Source of the DNA: JAQIBY01 sp046546095
Lineage (GTDB): Bacteria; Bacteroidota; Bacteroidia; Bacteroidales; ML635J-15
Length of the DNA stretch: 30,065 nt
Assembly: GCA_046546095.1 (NCBI GenBank)
Contig: JBKGYK010000038.1
Coordinates: 1 to 30,065 of the forward strand
Direction: 5' to 3'
Numbering within the stretch: position 1 is the first letter of the stretch; every line of letters begins with the position of its first letter. A program made the translations under genes and the position numbers. Below, piece after piece: positions 15,972 through 22,702 of this stretch. The notes beneath the pieces were generated by a model. That model had not been told where the DNA came from and made no database searches. It was given only the letters and a program-made list of their open reading frames with translations.

Positions 15972-17270
15972 ATGAGACATGTATTTAAATTTCCCGATAT
16001 AGGTGAAGGTCTTGATGAAGGTACCATTGTAGAATGGTATGTTGAAAAAGGCCAGACCGTTGCCTCCGGTGAGTCACTTGTGAAAATGGAAACCGATAAG
16101 GTAGTGACTGACATCCCCTCACCCAAGGATGGGGTAATAGCCGCCAGATATGGAAATGAAGGCGAAACCATCAATGTAGGTGATCCACTTGTGGAACTCG
16201 ATATTGAAGGTGTGGAAGGTGAAGAAGCCCAGAAGGAAGCAAAAAAAATGGATGAAGGCGAACCCGCCAAAAAAGAAACTGTGGAGGAAGAGGAAGCCGG
16301 TGTAGTCGGTACCCTTGAATCTGCAGGCAACAATGCATTCCTTCCCGCAAGCGATGAAGACGAAGAAGAAGAAAAAAGTGAGAAAAAGAAGAAAAAATCC
16401 ATTGCTACACCTGTAGCCCGGGCACTGGCCAAAGAATTGAATGTGGATATCAATCAGGTAAAAGGCACCGGCCCGGGTGGACGTGTGATGAAAGAAGATA
16501 TCCGCAAATTTTCAAGCTCATCATCCTACAGCGCTGGCTCAAAATCAGCTACACCTGCTGAAGACCAGAAAGAGCGGGTTGAAGTGGTGGATATGAGCCA
16601 GCTTAGAAAAACCATCGCCAAAAACATGCTGCGTTCTAAACAGAAGGCTGCGCACATGAGCGTTTTTGATGAAGTGGAAGTATCCGAACTTATGGAGGTT
16701 CGCAATAAATTCAAGGAAGAGTTTAAAGAAGATGGTGTAAAATTGTCTTTCCTGCCCTTTATTTTAAAAGCTACTGCTCAGGCATTGAAGAAGCATAAGT
16801 CACTGAATGCTGAAATGGATATGGATAATGGCAAGATGATTTTCAAACATTATTACAACATTGGCATTGCTGTTGATACAGACGACGGCCTCCTGGTGCC
16901 GGTTATCCGTGATGTAGATAAGCTGAGTATAAGGCAGATTGCTGAAAAAGTAACTGAAATTGCTGAAAAAACACGCAATCGTGAAATATCCATGGATGAT
17001 ATGAAAGACGGTACTTTTACCATTACCAGCTTTGGAAGCATTGGTGGTAAATTTGCCGTACCTGTGATCAATTATCCGCAGGCAGGAATACTTGGCATTG
17101 GCCGGATCAGTAAAGAACCCGTTGTCAAAGGAGACAGCGTGGTGCCCGGAAACAAACTACCGCTGTCACTTGCTGTGGATCACAGAATTGTAGATGGTGG
17201 TGAGGTCACACGCTTCCTTAATACAATGATGCGTTACCTTGCCGATCCGGTAAGCTTAATTATGGACTAA
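15972..17270 (+). CDS. pdhC: Dihydrolipoamide acyltransferase (E2) of the 2-oxoacid dehydrogenase complex
   Basis: 432 residues with one lipoyl domain (about 1-80), lipoylated at Lys43 in METDKVVTD. A charged linker follows, very acidic at 103-108 and 128-134, then a lysine run at 138-142. The peripheral-subunit-binding domain (about 143-180, SIATPVARALAKE and GPGGRVMKEDI) binds E1/E3. The catalytic acyltransferase domain (about 200-432) contains DHRIVDGG with His404 and Asp408. It forms the core of the complex. The acidic-then-basic linker is of low complexity, where E2 proteins usually have Ala/Pro-rich linkers. E3 follows within 2-26 bases depending on its start. Confidence 0.95.
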   Translation: MRHVFKFPDIGEGLDEGTIVEWYVEKGQTVASGESLVKMETDKVVTDIPSPKDGVIAARYGNEGETINVGDPLVELDIEGVEGEEAQKEAKKMDEGEPAKKETVEEEEAGVVGTLESAGNNAFLPASDEDEEEEKSEKKKKKSIATPVARALAKELNVDINQVKGTGPGGRVMKEDIRKFSSSSSYSAGSKSATPAEDQKERVEVVDMSQLRKTIAKNMLRSKQKAAHMSVFDEVEVSELMEVRNKFKEEFKEDGVKLSFLPFILKATAQALKKHKSLNAEMDMDNGKMIFKHYYNIGIAVDTDDGLLVPVIRDVDKLSIRQIAEKVTEIAEKTRNREISMDDMKDGTFTITSFGSIGGKFAVPVINYPQAGILGIGRISKEPVVKGDSVVPGNKLPLSLAVDHRIVDGGEVTRFLNTMMRYLADPVSLIMD

Positions 17271-17284
17271 ATTTGAACCTTAAA

Positions 17285-18592
17285 ATGCAAGAAAACATGA
17301 AATACGATCTCGTAATCATAGGATCCGGACCTGCAGGATATGTTGCCGGCATCCGCGCCGGACAAGTGGGTCTGAAAACAGCCATTATTGAAAAAGATGC
17401 CATAGGCGGAATGTGTCTGAACTGGGGATGTATCCCCACCAAGGCATTGATTGAAAGTGCTAAATTCTACAACCGGCTCAATGATGCCCGGGAATTCGGA
17501 ATTGACGGCATCGATATGAAGAATCTTGAGTTTAACTGGCCTCAGGCAGTTGCCCGCGCTGATAAAATTGTGGACAAACTCACCAATGGAGTGGAATTTC
17601 TGCTGAAGAAAAACGGCGTAGAATCCATCCTGGGGGAAGCTGAAATTGTCGGGGAACACCAGGTTTCTGTCAATAACAGAACAATTGAGGCAGAAAACAT
17701 CATCATCGCTACAGGTTCCCTGCCGGAAAGCATTCCGGGAGAAACCAACAATCTGGATATACGGGCACTGTATAAAATGAAAGAACTGCCCGAAACCATT
17801 GCTGTATATGGTCACGGCCCGGTAACAGTAGAACTGGCTCAGCTCTTTAATCTTCTGGGTGTAAAAACCATGATCATCACTGAACATGAAGACCATCTTA
17901 TACCGCAGGCTGACCAGTTTCTGAACGATTTCATCCGCAAAAAACTCAAAGGTCAGGGTGTCAAAATCCAGAAAAATATGCCGGCCAAAGGCATACCAAT
18001 TTTGAATGCCAGCATCAGACGGGCAGTCCTGCCTGCCATCAAACCTGATATCATTCTCACAGATGATGGCTTTATTGATACAAACATGAGTCTGCAAACC
18101 ACAATTCCCAACATTTATGCCATAGGTGATGTCAACGGACGTTCCTATCTTGCTCATGTGGGTTCAGCTCAGGGAGTATTTGCCATCAACCACATCAAAG
18201 GCATCAGTAAGGAACTTAACCTTCGCTCCTATCCACTGAACATATACACCGTACCGGAAATGGCGCAAATCGGTTTTACCGAACAGGAGCTGAAAAATGA
18301 ACATGTGGATTATAAGATCAGCGAAATGCCGCTTTCTATTAACGGAAAAGCAATGACCGAAGGAGAAACAGAAGGTATGGTACGCATTCTGAGTGAAAAG
18401 AAATATGGCGAAGTTATGGGTGTGCAGATTGTAGGACCCAATGCCACCGACATGATCGCCGAAGCAGCTGCTTTCATTGAAATGGAAGCTACCATCTATG
18501 ATGTGGCACGTACGGTACATGCTCATCCCACCGTAAGTGAGGTATTTATGGAAACCGGGTTTGAAGCCGTTGACCAGGCCATTCATAAATGA
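17285..18592 (+). CDS. lpdA: Divergent dihydrolipoamide dehydrogenase (E3)
   Basis: 435 residues from the ATG at 17285; TTG at 17273 or ATG at 17297 (MKYDLVIIG) are alternatives, the last fitting homologs best. The FAD motif GSGPAG is at 13-18, the redox disulfide CLNWGC at Cys44/Cys49, the second FAD motif IYAIGDV near 277-283, and the C-terminal His-Glu pair in HPTVSE at His414/Glu419. All flavin and disulfide features are intact. The NAD-binding subdomain is unusual: the loop reads GHGPVTVE at 176-183, lacking the third glycine of GxGxxG, and a block of roughly 30 residues that normally holds the GRxPN motif appears missing near 232-245. The operon position makes it the E3 of the complex. 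Confidence 0.85.
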   Translation: MQENMKYDLVIIGSGPAGYVAGIRAGQVGLKTAIIEKDAIGGMCLNWGCIPTKALIESAKFYNRLNDAREFGIDGIDMKNLEFNWPQAVARADKIVDKLTNGVEFLLKKNGVESILGEAEIVGEHQVSVNNRTIEAENIIIATGSLPESIPGETNNLDIRALYKMKELPETIAVYGHGPVTVELAQLFNLLGVKTMIITEHEDHLIPQADQFLNDFIRKKLKGQGVKIQKNMPAKGIPILNASIRRAVLPAIKPDIILTDDGFIDTNMSLQTTIPNIYAIGDVNGRSYLAHVGSAQGVFAINHIKGISKELNLRSYPLNIYTVPEMAQIGFTEQELKNEHVDYKISEMPLSINGKAMTEGETEGMVRILSEKKYGEVMGVQIVGPNATDMIAEAAAFIEMEATIYDVARTVHAHPTVSEVFMETGFEAVDQAIHK

Positions 18593-19233
18593 TAAAAACA
18601 ACAGCAACATACAGAAAATACGATCTGCCCGATTACGATCTGGTTACCAATAACCTTTCGGGCAGATCATTTTTCGTATGGCATCCCGACAAAACTTACA
18701 TTGTTCTGGGACAGAGCAACAAAACAGAAAGCTCCGTCAATACAGAAATGGCTATGGCTGATGGTGTGGATATATTAAAACGTCCGTCGGGTGGTGAAGC
18801 TGTCATCCTCACTCCCAAAACCATTGTGATTGCTTTCATAAGCCGGCAATATGAATTCAAAAAACCACTTGACTTTTTCAGAAATTCCAATCGGAAAATT
18901 ATCCATGCCCTGGAGTCATGGCCTGGTATTAACGGCATTCACCAGCGCGGCATTTCCGACCTTTCAGTTAACAATGTCAAAATTGCCGGATCAGCCATAT
19001 ACAGAAGCCGGGAACAACTGTTTTATCATATGGTACTCAATGTGCATGAAGACATCAGCATGATTGACCGGTACCTGCTGCATCCCGGACGGGAACCTGA
19101 TTACCGTAAAGGACGCAGGCACAGTGAGTTTGTCACCAATCTCCACCAACTCGGATATCCTGTCAGTCCGGTAGAACTGAAGCTGCACTTCGAAAGTATA
19201 TTTCAGGAAACCAGCCAAACAATTTCTGTTTAA
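18589..19233 (+). CDS. Lipoate-protein ligase/lipoyl transferase-like protein
   Basis: 214 residues; its ATG overlaps the E3 TGA (ATGA), so it is translationally coupled. It has the biotin/lipoate ligase fold with RPSGGEAVI at 65-73 and the catalytic lysine Lys131 in NNVKIAGSA. The C-terminal accessory domain of E. coli LplA is absent. The motif has GGE where LplA has GGG, and the protein could act either as an ATP-dependent ligase or as a lipoyl amidotransferase (LipL-like). Its location as last gene of the pdh operon points to E2 Lys43 as a target. Which mechanism applies cannot be told from sequence. Confidence 0.82.
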   Translation: MIKTTATYRKYDLPDYDLVTNNLSGRSFFVWHPDKTYIVLGQSNKTESSVNTEMAMADGVDILKRPSGGEAVILTPKTIVIAFISRQYEFKKPLDFFRNSNRKIIHALESWPGINGIHQRGISDLSVNNVKIAGSAIYRSREQLFYHMVLNVHEDISMIDRYLLHPGREPDYRKGRRHSEFVTNLHQLGYPVSPVELKLHFESIFQETSQTISV

Positions 19234-19366
19234 TTCCATCTCTGAGCAAAAAAAATTCTAAAATATTTATCATAGTCAGGTATTCGACATATCAGGCAAT
19301 GCTTCTGTTTTGCCAGAGACATTCTGATTGCTGAAAATTGGAAGATACATACATATAAAATTTTCG

Positions 19367-19374
19367 TACCTTTG
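19367..19374 (+). promoter_or_regulatory. -7 box (TACCTTTG) of rnpB
   Basis: A perfect TAnnTTTG match whose last base is 5 nt before the 5' arm of the RNase P RNA P1 helix at 19379. Because the RNA 5' end is fixed by its structure, this box calibrates the distance from -7 box to transcription start as about 3-5 nt in this genome. Confidence 0.65.
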
Positions 19375-19376
19375 CA

Positions 19377-19721
19377 GCGAGCAGGCCGATCTGTCGCTCC
19401 TGTTTTGCAGGAGAGGAAAGTCCGGACAGCACAGGGTGCTGCCCTTTCGAAATGAAAGGTATCCGTGAGGGTACAATCAGCGGAGAAGAAAAAAACCGTT
19501 CGCCGGATGGCGAACAAGGGTGAGAAGGTGAGGTAAGAGCTCACCGGTTCCGGTGGTGACACCGGAAGCCGTCCGCCTGGCAGGCTGCAAGGCCATGTAT
19601 ATTCCGGTGTGCTTCGGCACTGAAGGTGACCCGCCTTCTGACATTGTCGCCGGAAGGGGTAGGCCGCGCAGATAAATGACAGAATAAAACAGAATCCGGC
19701 TTACCGGCCTGCTCTTTTTTT
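19377..19721 (+). ncRNA. rnpB: RNase P RNA (bacterial type A)
   Basis: The catalytic RNA of RNase P, which matures the 5' ends of tRNAs. The conserved region GAGGAAAGTCCGGAC is at 19413-19427, and the 3' conserved ACAGAATCCGGCTTA is at about 19689-19703. The P1 helix pairs GAGCAGGCCG (19379-19388) with CGGCCTGCTC (19705-19714), giving the boundaries, and a T-run (19715-19720) follows directly, so P1 also serves as the terminator stem. Length of about 340 nt is typical. It is preceded by a -7 box. Open frames on both strands here are shadows of the RNA gene. Confidence 0.95.
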
Positions 19722-19744
19722 GATAAAATTTTACAAGATGAGAT

Positions 19745-20143
19745 TTAGGAAAAATCTGCAAGTGTATTATCTTCCAGAAAATTTTTGAAGCTCTTGCTCG
19801 TGTTTTTTCCAAATTGGCCCCACAAACACTCTCCAAAGGGACATTCATCCTCTTTTTCAGGACAGTCATGACTGGTCAGAGGGCCTTCAATCAATTCGTA
19901 TATCTCGAGCAGTTGAATTTGATCAGCAGGGCGGTTCAGGCTAAAACCACCGTAAGGTCCTTTTTGTGAAGCCAGAATGCCATGCTTAGCCATTTTTTGA
20001 AGAATTTTGGCCACATGATGCTCTGATGCATTGAGCTCATGAGCTATCCGGACAGCATTGAGCCGCACATCTGTGCGCTTTATGAGCAAGGCTGCATGTA
20101 TACCCAGACTTGCCGCACGTGAAATATTGATTAATCCTGCCAT
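19745..20143 (-). CDS. Rrf2-family transcriptional regulator with three cysteines
   Basis: 132 residues. An N-terminal winged helix-turn-helix (about 1-70; NASEHHVAKILQKMAKHGIL, with GPYGGFSL at the wing) is typical of Rrf2. Cys94, Cys101 and Cys106 (spacing CX6CX4C) correspond to the cluster-binding cysteines of IscR/NsrR-type members (CX5CX5C), suggesting an Fe-S cluster sensing iron, O2 or NO. It is the last gene of the hydG operon (6 bases after the second TM1266-like gene), so it probably regulates hydrogenase-related genes. It is convergent to rnpB. The cluster and target are inferred. Confidence 0.88.
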   Translation of the reverse strand: MAGLINISRAASLGIHAALLIKRTDVRLNAVRIAHELNASEHHVAKILQKMAKHGILASQKGPYGGFSLNRPADQIQLLEIYELIEGPLTSHDCPEKEDECPFGECLWGQFGKNTSKSFKNFLEDNTLADFS

Positions 20144-20149
20144 ATAATA

Positions 20150-20395
20150 TCAAAAGGACAGAGATTGAACCTCAATGCCATCAAGCCATTCCAGCTTTTT
20201 TCTCAGATTTTCCTGCTCTTCTTCCGGGCCGGTAAGTTCAAGCAAAATTACTGCATTTTTCACATTGTCAGATCCGTTGATTCCAAGTCTCGTGCGAATA
20301 TTGCAACCGTAGGAAGTCAATGTATCCTGCAGTTGATGTGTGTCTGTCTCTGGTTCACGTACCAGAATGCCCAGTAGTTTTATATTATCTGCCAT
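20150..20395 (-). CDS. TM1266-like (ACT-fold) protein, putative hydrogenase-system regulator
   Basis: 81 residues with an ACT-like pattern: beta strand IKLLGILVRE, a helix, GCNIRTRLGIN, then AVILLELTG and a final helix-strand (DGIEVQSLSF). This matches the small TM1266 family often encoded near [FeFe]-hydrogenase maturation genes and labelled as iron-only hydrogenase system regulators. It is a tandem paralog of the next protein upstream in the operon and sits 10 bases after it. The biochemical function is not established. Recognition is from fold pattern and context. Confidence 0.72.
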   Translation of the reverse strand: MADNIKLLGILVREPETDTHQLQDTLTSYGCNIRTRLGINGSDNVKNAVILLELTGPEEEQENLRKKLEWLDGIEVQSLSF

Positions 20396-20405
20396 GCTAT
20401 AATTT

Positions 20406-20672
20406 TTATATTGAAAATTTCATGTGTTTCACACTGACGCCTTCAATGGCCTCAAGATCACGTTCAAGATCATTCCACCTTGCCTTGTCTCCGCTCAGCT
20501 CCAGCACAATTAAACCGTTGCGGCTGCATGTCTGCTCGGTAACCTCATGAAAACCGAGGCGGGTTTTGATGATATCAGCATAGGATGAGAGAATTTTTTG
20601 AGTCCGTCCGGCCTCCTTTATTCTGTCCATCACGTATATTCCAAGAATTCTGATTTCGTCCATAATGTCCAT
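20406..20672 (-). CDS. TM1266-like (ACT-fold) protein, putative hydrogenase-system regulator
   Basis: 88 residues; the start may instead be the in-frame ATG at 20663 (MDEIRILG). The pattern EIRILGIYVMDR, KILSSYADIIKTRLGF, GLIVLELSG, then EGVSVKHMKF fits the TM1266 ACT-like family and its tandem partner downstream. It follows hydG by only 3 bases. The two proteins may form a homo- or heterodimer as ACT-like folds do, but no ligand site is evident. Confidence 0.74.
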   Translation of the reverse strand: MDIMDEIRILGIYVMDRIKEAGRTQKILSSYADIIKTRLGFHEVTEQTCSRNGLIVLELSGDKARWNDLERDLEAIEGVSVKHMKFSI

Positions 20673-20675
20673 TAT

Positions 20676-22106
20676 TTAAAAATACAAATCGCGTTTTCCT
20701 TGTTTGATAAGTTCAATGCGTTTTTTCAATTCATTTTTCCGCCCGAATCCTTCCAGCTTATCTATTTCATGATCGATAACTTTCCAGCCTTTCTCAGCGG
20801 TTTCCTTTGGTGCATAATCCATCAGGTATTCCGATAATGTCAGGATGGCATTGGGTGTACAATACCGTTTGATGAATCCGGGTACGGAAAACTCCATAAA
20901 ATGCTCTCCGGTACGTCCCAACCGGTAACAAGCAGTGCAGAAACTGGGCAGGTAACCTTTGTCCAGCAATTCATCAATGATTTCATTCAGTGACCGGTTA
21001 TCATTGATGGCAAACTGCTCCTTGTTCAGGTTTTGTTCTTCATTTTTACTGTTAGCATAAGAACCCAGTTCCAGCTTGGTACCTCCGTCAATCTGGCTGA
21101 CACCAAAACGCATGACTTCATCCCGCACCCGTGCATTTTCACGGGCAGTAAGAATCAAGCCGGTATAGGGAACAGCAAGCCTGAGAATGGCAATAAGCTT
21201 AACAAAGTCTGCATCGCTGACAAAGTATTTTTCTGTCACATTTGTACCGGAAGCATCCTTGATCCGGGGAAAAGACAATGTATGGGGACCTACATTGTAA
21301 CAGGCTTCAAAATGATTGGTATGCCGCACCATGGCCATTACTTCATAGCGCCAGTCGTACAATCCGAACAATGCTCCAATACCAACATCATCTATCCCGG
21401 CTTCCTGTGCCCTGTCAAGGGAGGTAAGCCTGTTGTCAAAATCTGCCTTTGGCCCGCCCAGATGAAACAGTTTGTACGCTCCGGGATGATAGGTTTCCTG
21501 AAAAACCTGATACGTGCCGATACCGGCCTCCCTTACTTTGCGAAAACCTTCAATATCAAGGGGAGCAGCGTTGATGTTAACACGACGGATTTCTCCATTG
21601 CCTTTTTTGACATTGTACACGGTTTTTACTGTATGGGCAATATAATCAGCATCATAATCCGGATGTTCTCCATAAACAAGTATCAGGCGCTTTTGGCCGT
21701 TTTCTTCCAGAGCTTCAGTTTCCCTGACAATCTCTTCATCAGAAAGAGTGCGACGTACAGCCTCTTTGTTTGAAGTTCTGAATCCACAGTACGAGCAATT
21801 GTTGATGCATTTATTTCCAATATACAATGGTGCAAATAAAACAATACGGTTGCCATAAACTTTTTCCTTCAACTTCCGGGCACCTTCTTTGATTTTATCA
21901 ATCAATTCCGCTTCATTGGCATTGATGAGAATGGCTGTTTCACGAAGATTCAGGCGTTGCTTGTCCAGTGATTTGGCAATAACAGCCTCCACTTCTGATG
22001 ATGTGGGATTTTTGGTTTCCTCAATATAATCCCAGATTTCATCGGGATCAATAAATGGCTTCATCCGCTCGTCACGAATCCGGTACTTTTCAGGTTTGAA
22101 TTTCAT
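20676..22106 (-). CDS. hydG: [FeFe]-hydrogenase maturase HydG (radical SAM tyrosine lyase)
   Basis: 476 residues, the family's usual length. The radical-SAM cluster motif is CX3CX2C at Cys100, Cys104 and Cys107 (GNKCINNCSYCGF). The C-terminal auxiliary-cluster motif is CX2CX22C at Cys390, Cys393 and Cys416, which separates HydG from the related ThiH. HydG cleaves tyrosine to supply CO and cyanide for the hydrogenase H-cluster. It leads a four-gene operon with two TM1266-like genes and an Rrf2 regulator. The other maturases HydE and HydF and the hydrogenase itself are not in this window. A -7 box (TAGATTTG, 22157-22164) lies about 50 bases upstream. Confidence 0.95.
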   Translation of the reverse strand: MKFKPEKYRIRDERMKPFIDPDEIWDYIEETKNPTSSEVEAVIAKSLDKQRLNLRETAILINANEAELIDKIKEGARKLKEKVYGNRIVLFAPLYIGNKCINNCSYCGFRTSNKEAVRRTLSDEEIVRETEALEENGQKRLILVYGEHPDYDADYIAHTVKTVYNVKKGNGEIRRVNINAAPLDIEGFRKVREAGIGTYQVFQETYHPGAYKLFHLGGPKADFDNRLTSLDRAQEAGIDDVGIGALFGLYDWRYEVMAMVRHTNHFEACYNVGPHTLSFPRIKDASGTNVTEKYFVSDADFVKLIAILRLAVPYTGLILTARENARVRDEVMRFGVSQIDGGTKLELGSYANSKNEEQNLNKEQFAINDNRSLNEIIDELLDKGYLPSFCTACYRLGRTGEHFMEFSVPGFIKRYCTPNAILTLSEYLMDYAPKETAEKGWKVIDHEIDKLEGFGRKNELKKRIELIKQGKRDLYF

Positions 22107-22156
22107 AAACGCTTATTTTCGTCAAATTTTATATTATCGTCTTTCTTTTTCCCGTA

Positions 22157-22164
22157 CAAATCTA
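22157..22164 (-). promoter_or_regulatory. Predicted -7 box (TAGATTTG) for the hydG operon
   Basis: The minus strand reads TAGATTTG, a perfect TAnnTTTG match, about 50 bases before the hydG ATG. The inverted repeat at 22185-22215 covers the expected -33 region of this promoter. Confidence 0.45.
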
Positions 22165-22184
22165 TCATACAGGGACCTCAAAGA

Positions 22185-22215
22185 ACAGAACTGTTATTTC
22201 ATTAACAATTTCTGT
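22185..22215. promoter_or_regulatory. Imperfect inverted repeat upstream of hydG, possible operator
   Basis: ACAGAACTGTTA (22185-22196) and TAACAATTTCTGT (22203-22215) are near reverse complements around a 6-base spacer, one arm having one extra base. It overlaps the -33 region of the predicted hydG promoter, a common place for a repressor. The Rrf2 protein at the end of the operon is the obvious candidate binder. It lies in a divergent gap and might also affect xseB. Confidence 0.35.
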
Positions 22216-22331
22216 AAAAATACAAATAAGTATGCAAATACCGAAATTATATTGTATGCTTTTGGGCAGAGTTGAAAATAAATCTCCATAGATGTATCCT
22301 CCGTATTTTTCTTTTTTTGATTTGAATTTGT

Positions 22332-22339
22332 TATTTTTG
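22332..22339 (+). promoter_or_regulatory. Predicted -7 box (TATTTTTG) for xseB
   Basis: A perfect TAnnTTTG match whose last base is 5 nt before the A of the xseB ATG at 22344. This is the same distance as from the rnpB box to its RNA 5' arm, so transcription would start at or next to the start codon. Confidence 0.45.
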
Positions 22340-22343
22340 CTGT

Positions 22344-22550
22344 ATGGAAAAGAAATTATCCTATAGCCAGGCTGTTGAAGAAATTCAGGACATCATCATG
22401 CGTATCGAGGAAGAGCAGCTCGACATGGATGAGTTATCCAAAGCCACAAAGAGGGCACTGGAACTGATTAAATTCTGTAAGCTGAAACTGCGAAGTACAG
22501 AAGAAGACATCGAGAAAATGCTGGATGAATTGTCCGGCAATCTATCCTGA
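22344..22550 (+). CDS. xseB: Exodeoxyribonuclease VII small subunit
   Basis: 68 residues, the usual size. The sequence is a helical coiled-coil type protein with YSQAVEEIQDIIMRIEE near 7-23, LDMDELSKATKRALELIKFC at 26-45 and an acidic C-terminal part, the pattern of XseB. Several XseB chains bind each XseA large subunit to form ExoVII, which degrades single-stranded DNA. xseA, usually the immediate upstream gene, is absent here; the gene is divergent from hydG. The product is cytoplasmic. Confidence 0.88.
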   Translation: MEKKLSYSQAVEEIQDIIMRIEEEQLDMDELSKATKRALELIKFCKLKLRSTEEDIEKMLDELSGNLS

Positions 22551-22692
22551 TTTCTGATCTGAAATATATCGGCCATTTTTTTTATTACAATTTCTAAGCC
22601 ACATGAAATAATTTAAAGTATGCATTAAAGCTCCCGTTTTATAATACTTGGCACTTCTTTAAAAAACAATGCAGCCATTTCACTTTCTGTTA

Positions 22693-22700
22693 TATCTTTG
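22693..22700 (+). promoter_or_regulatory. Predicted -7 box (TATCTTTG) for the C25 protease gene
   Basis: A perfect TAnnTTTG match whose last base is 3 nt before the ATG at 22703, or 21 nt before the alternative ATG at 22721. Confidence 0.45.
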
Positions 22701-22702
22701 CT

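Noticed and set aside
19230..19869. Several minus-strand open frames across 19230-19869
   Set aside because: They lie over the RNase P RNA gene and the rrf2 gene in another frame, and have no family resemblance.
20676..22106. Thiazole synthase ThiH as an alternative to HydG
   Set aside because: The C-terminal CX2CX22C motif and absence of thiamine genes nearby favour HydG.
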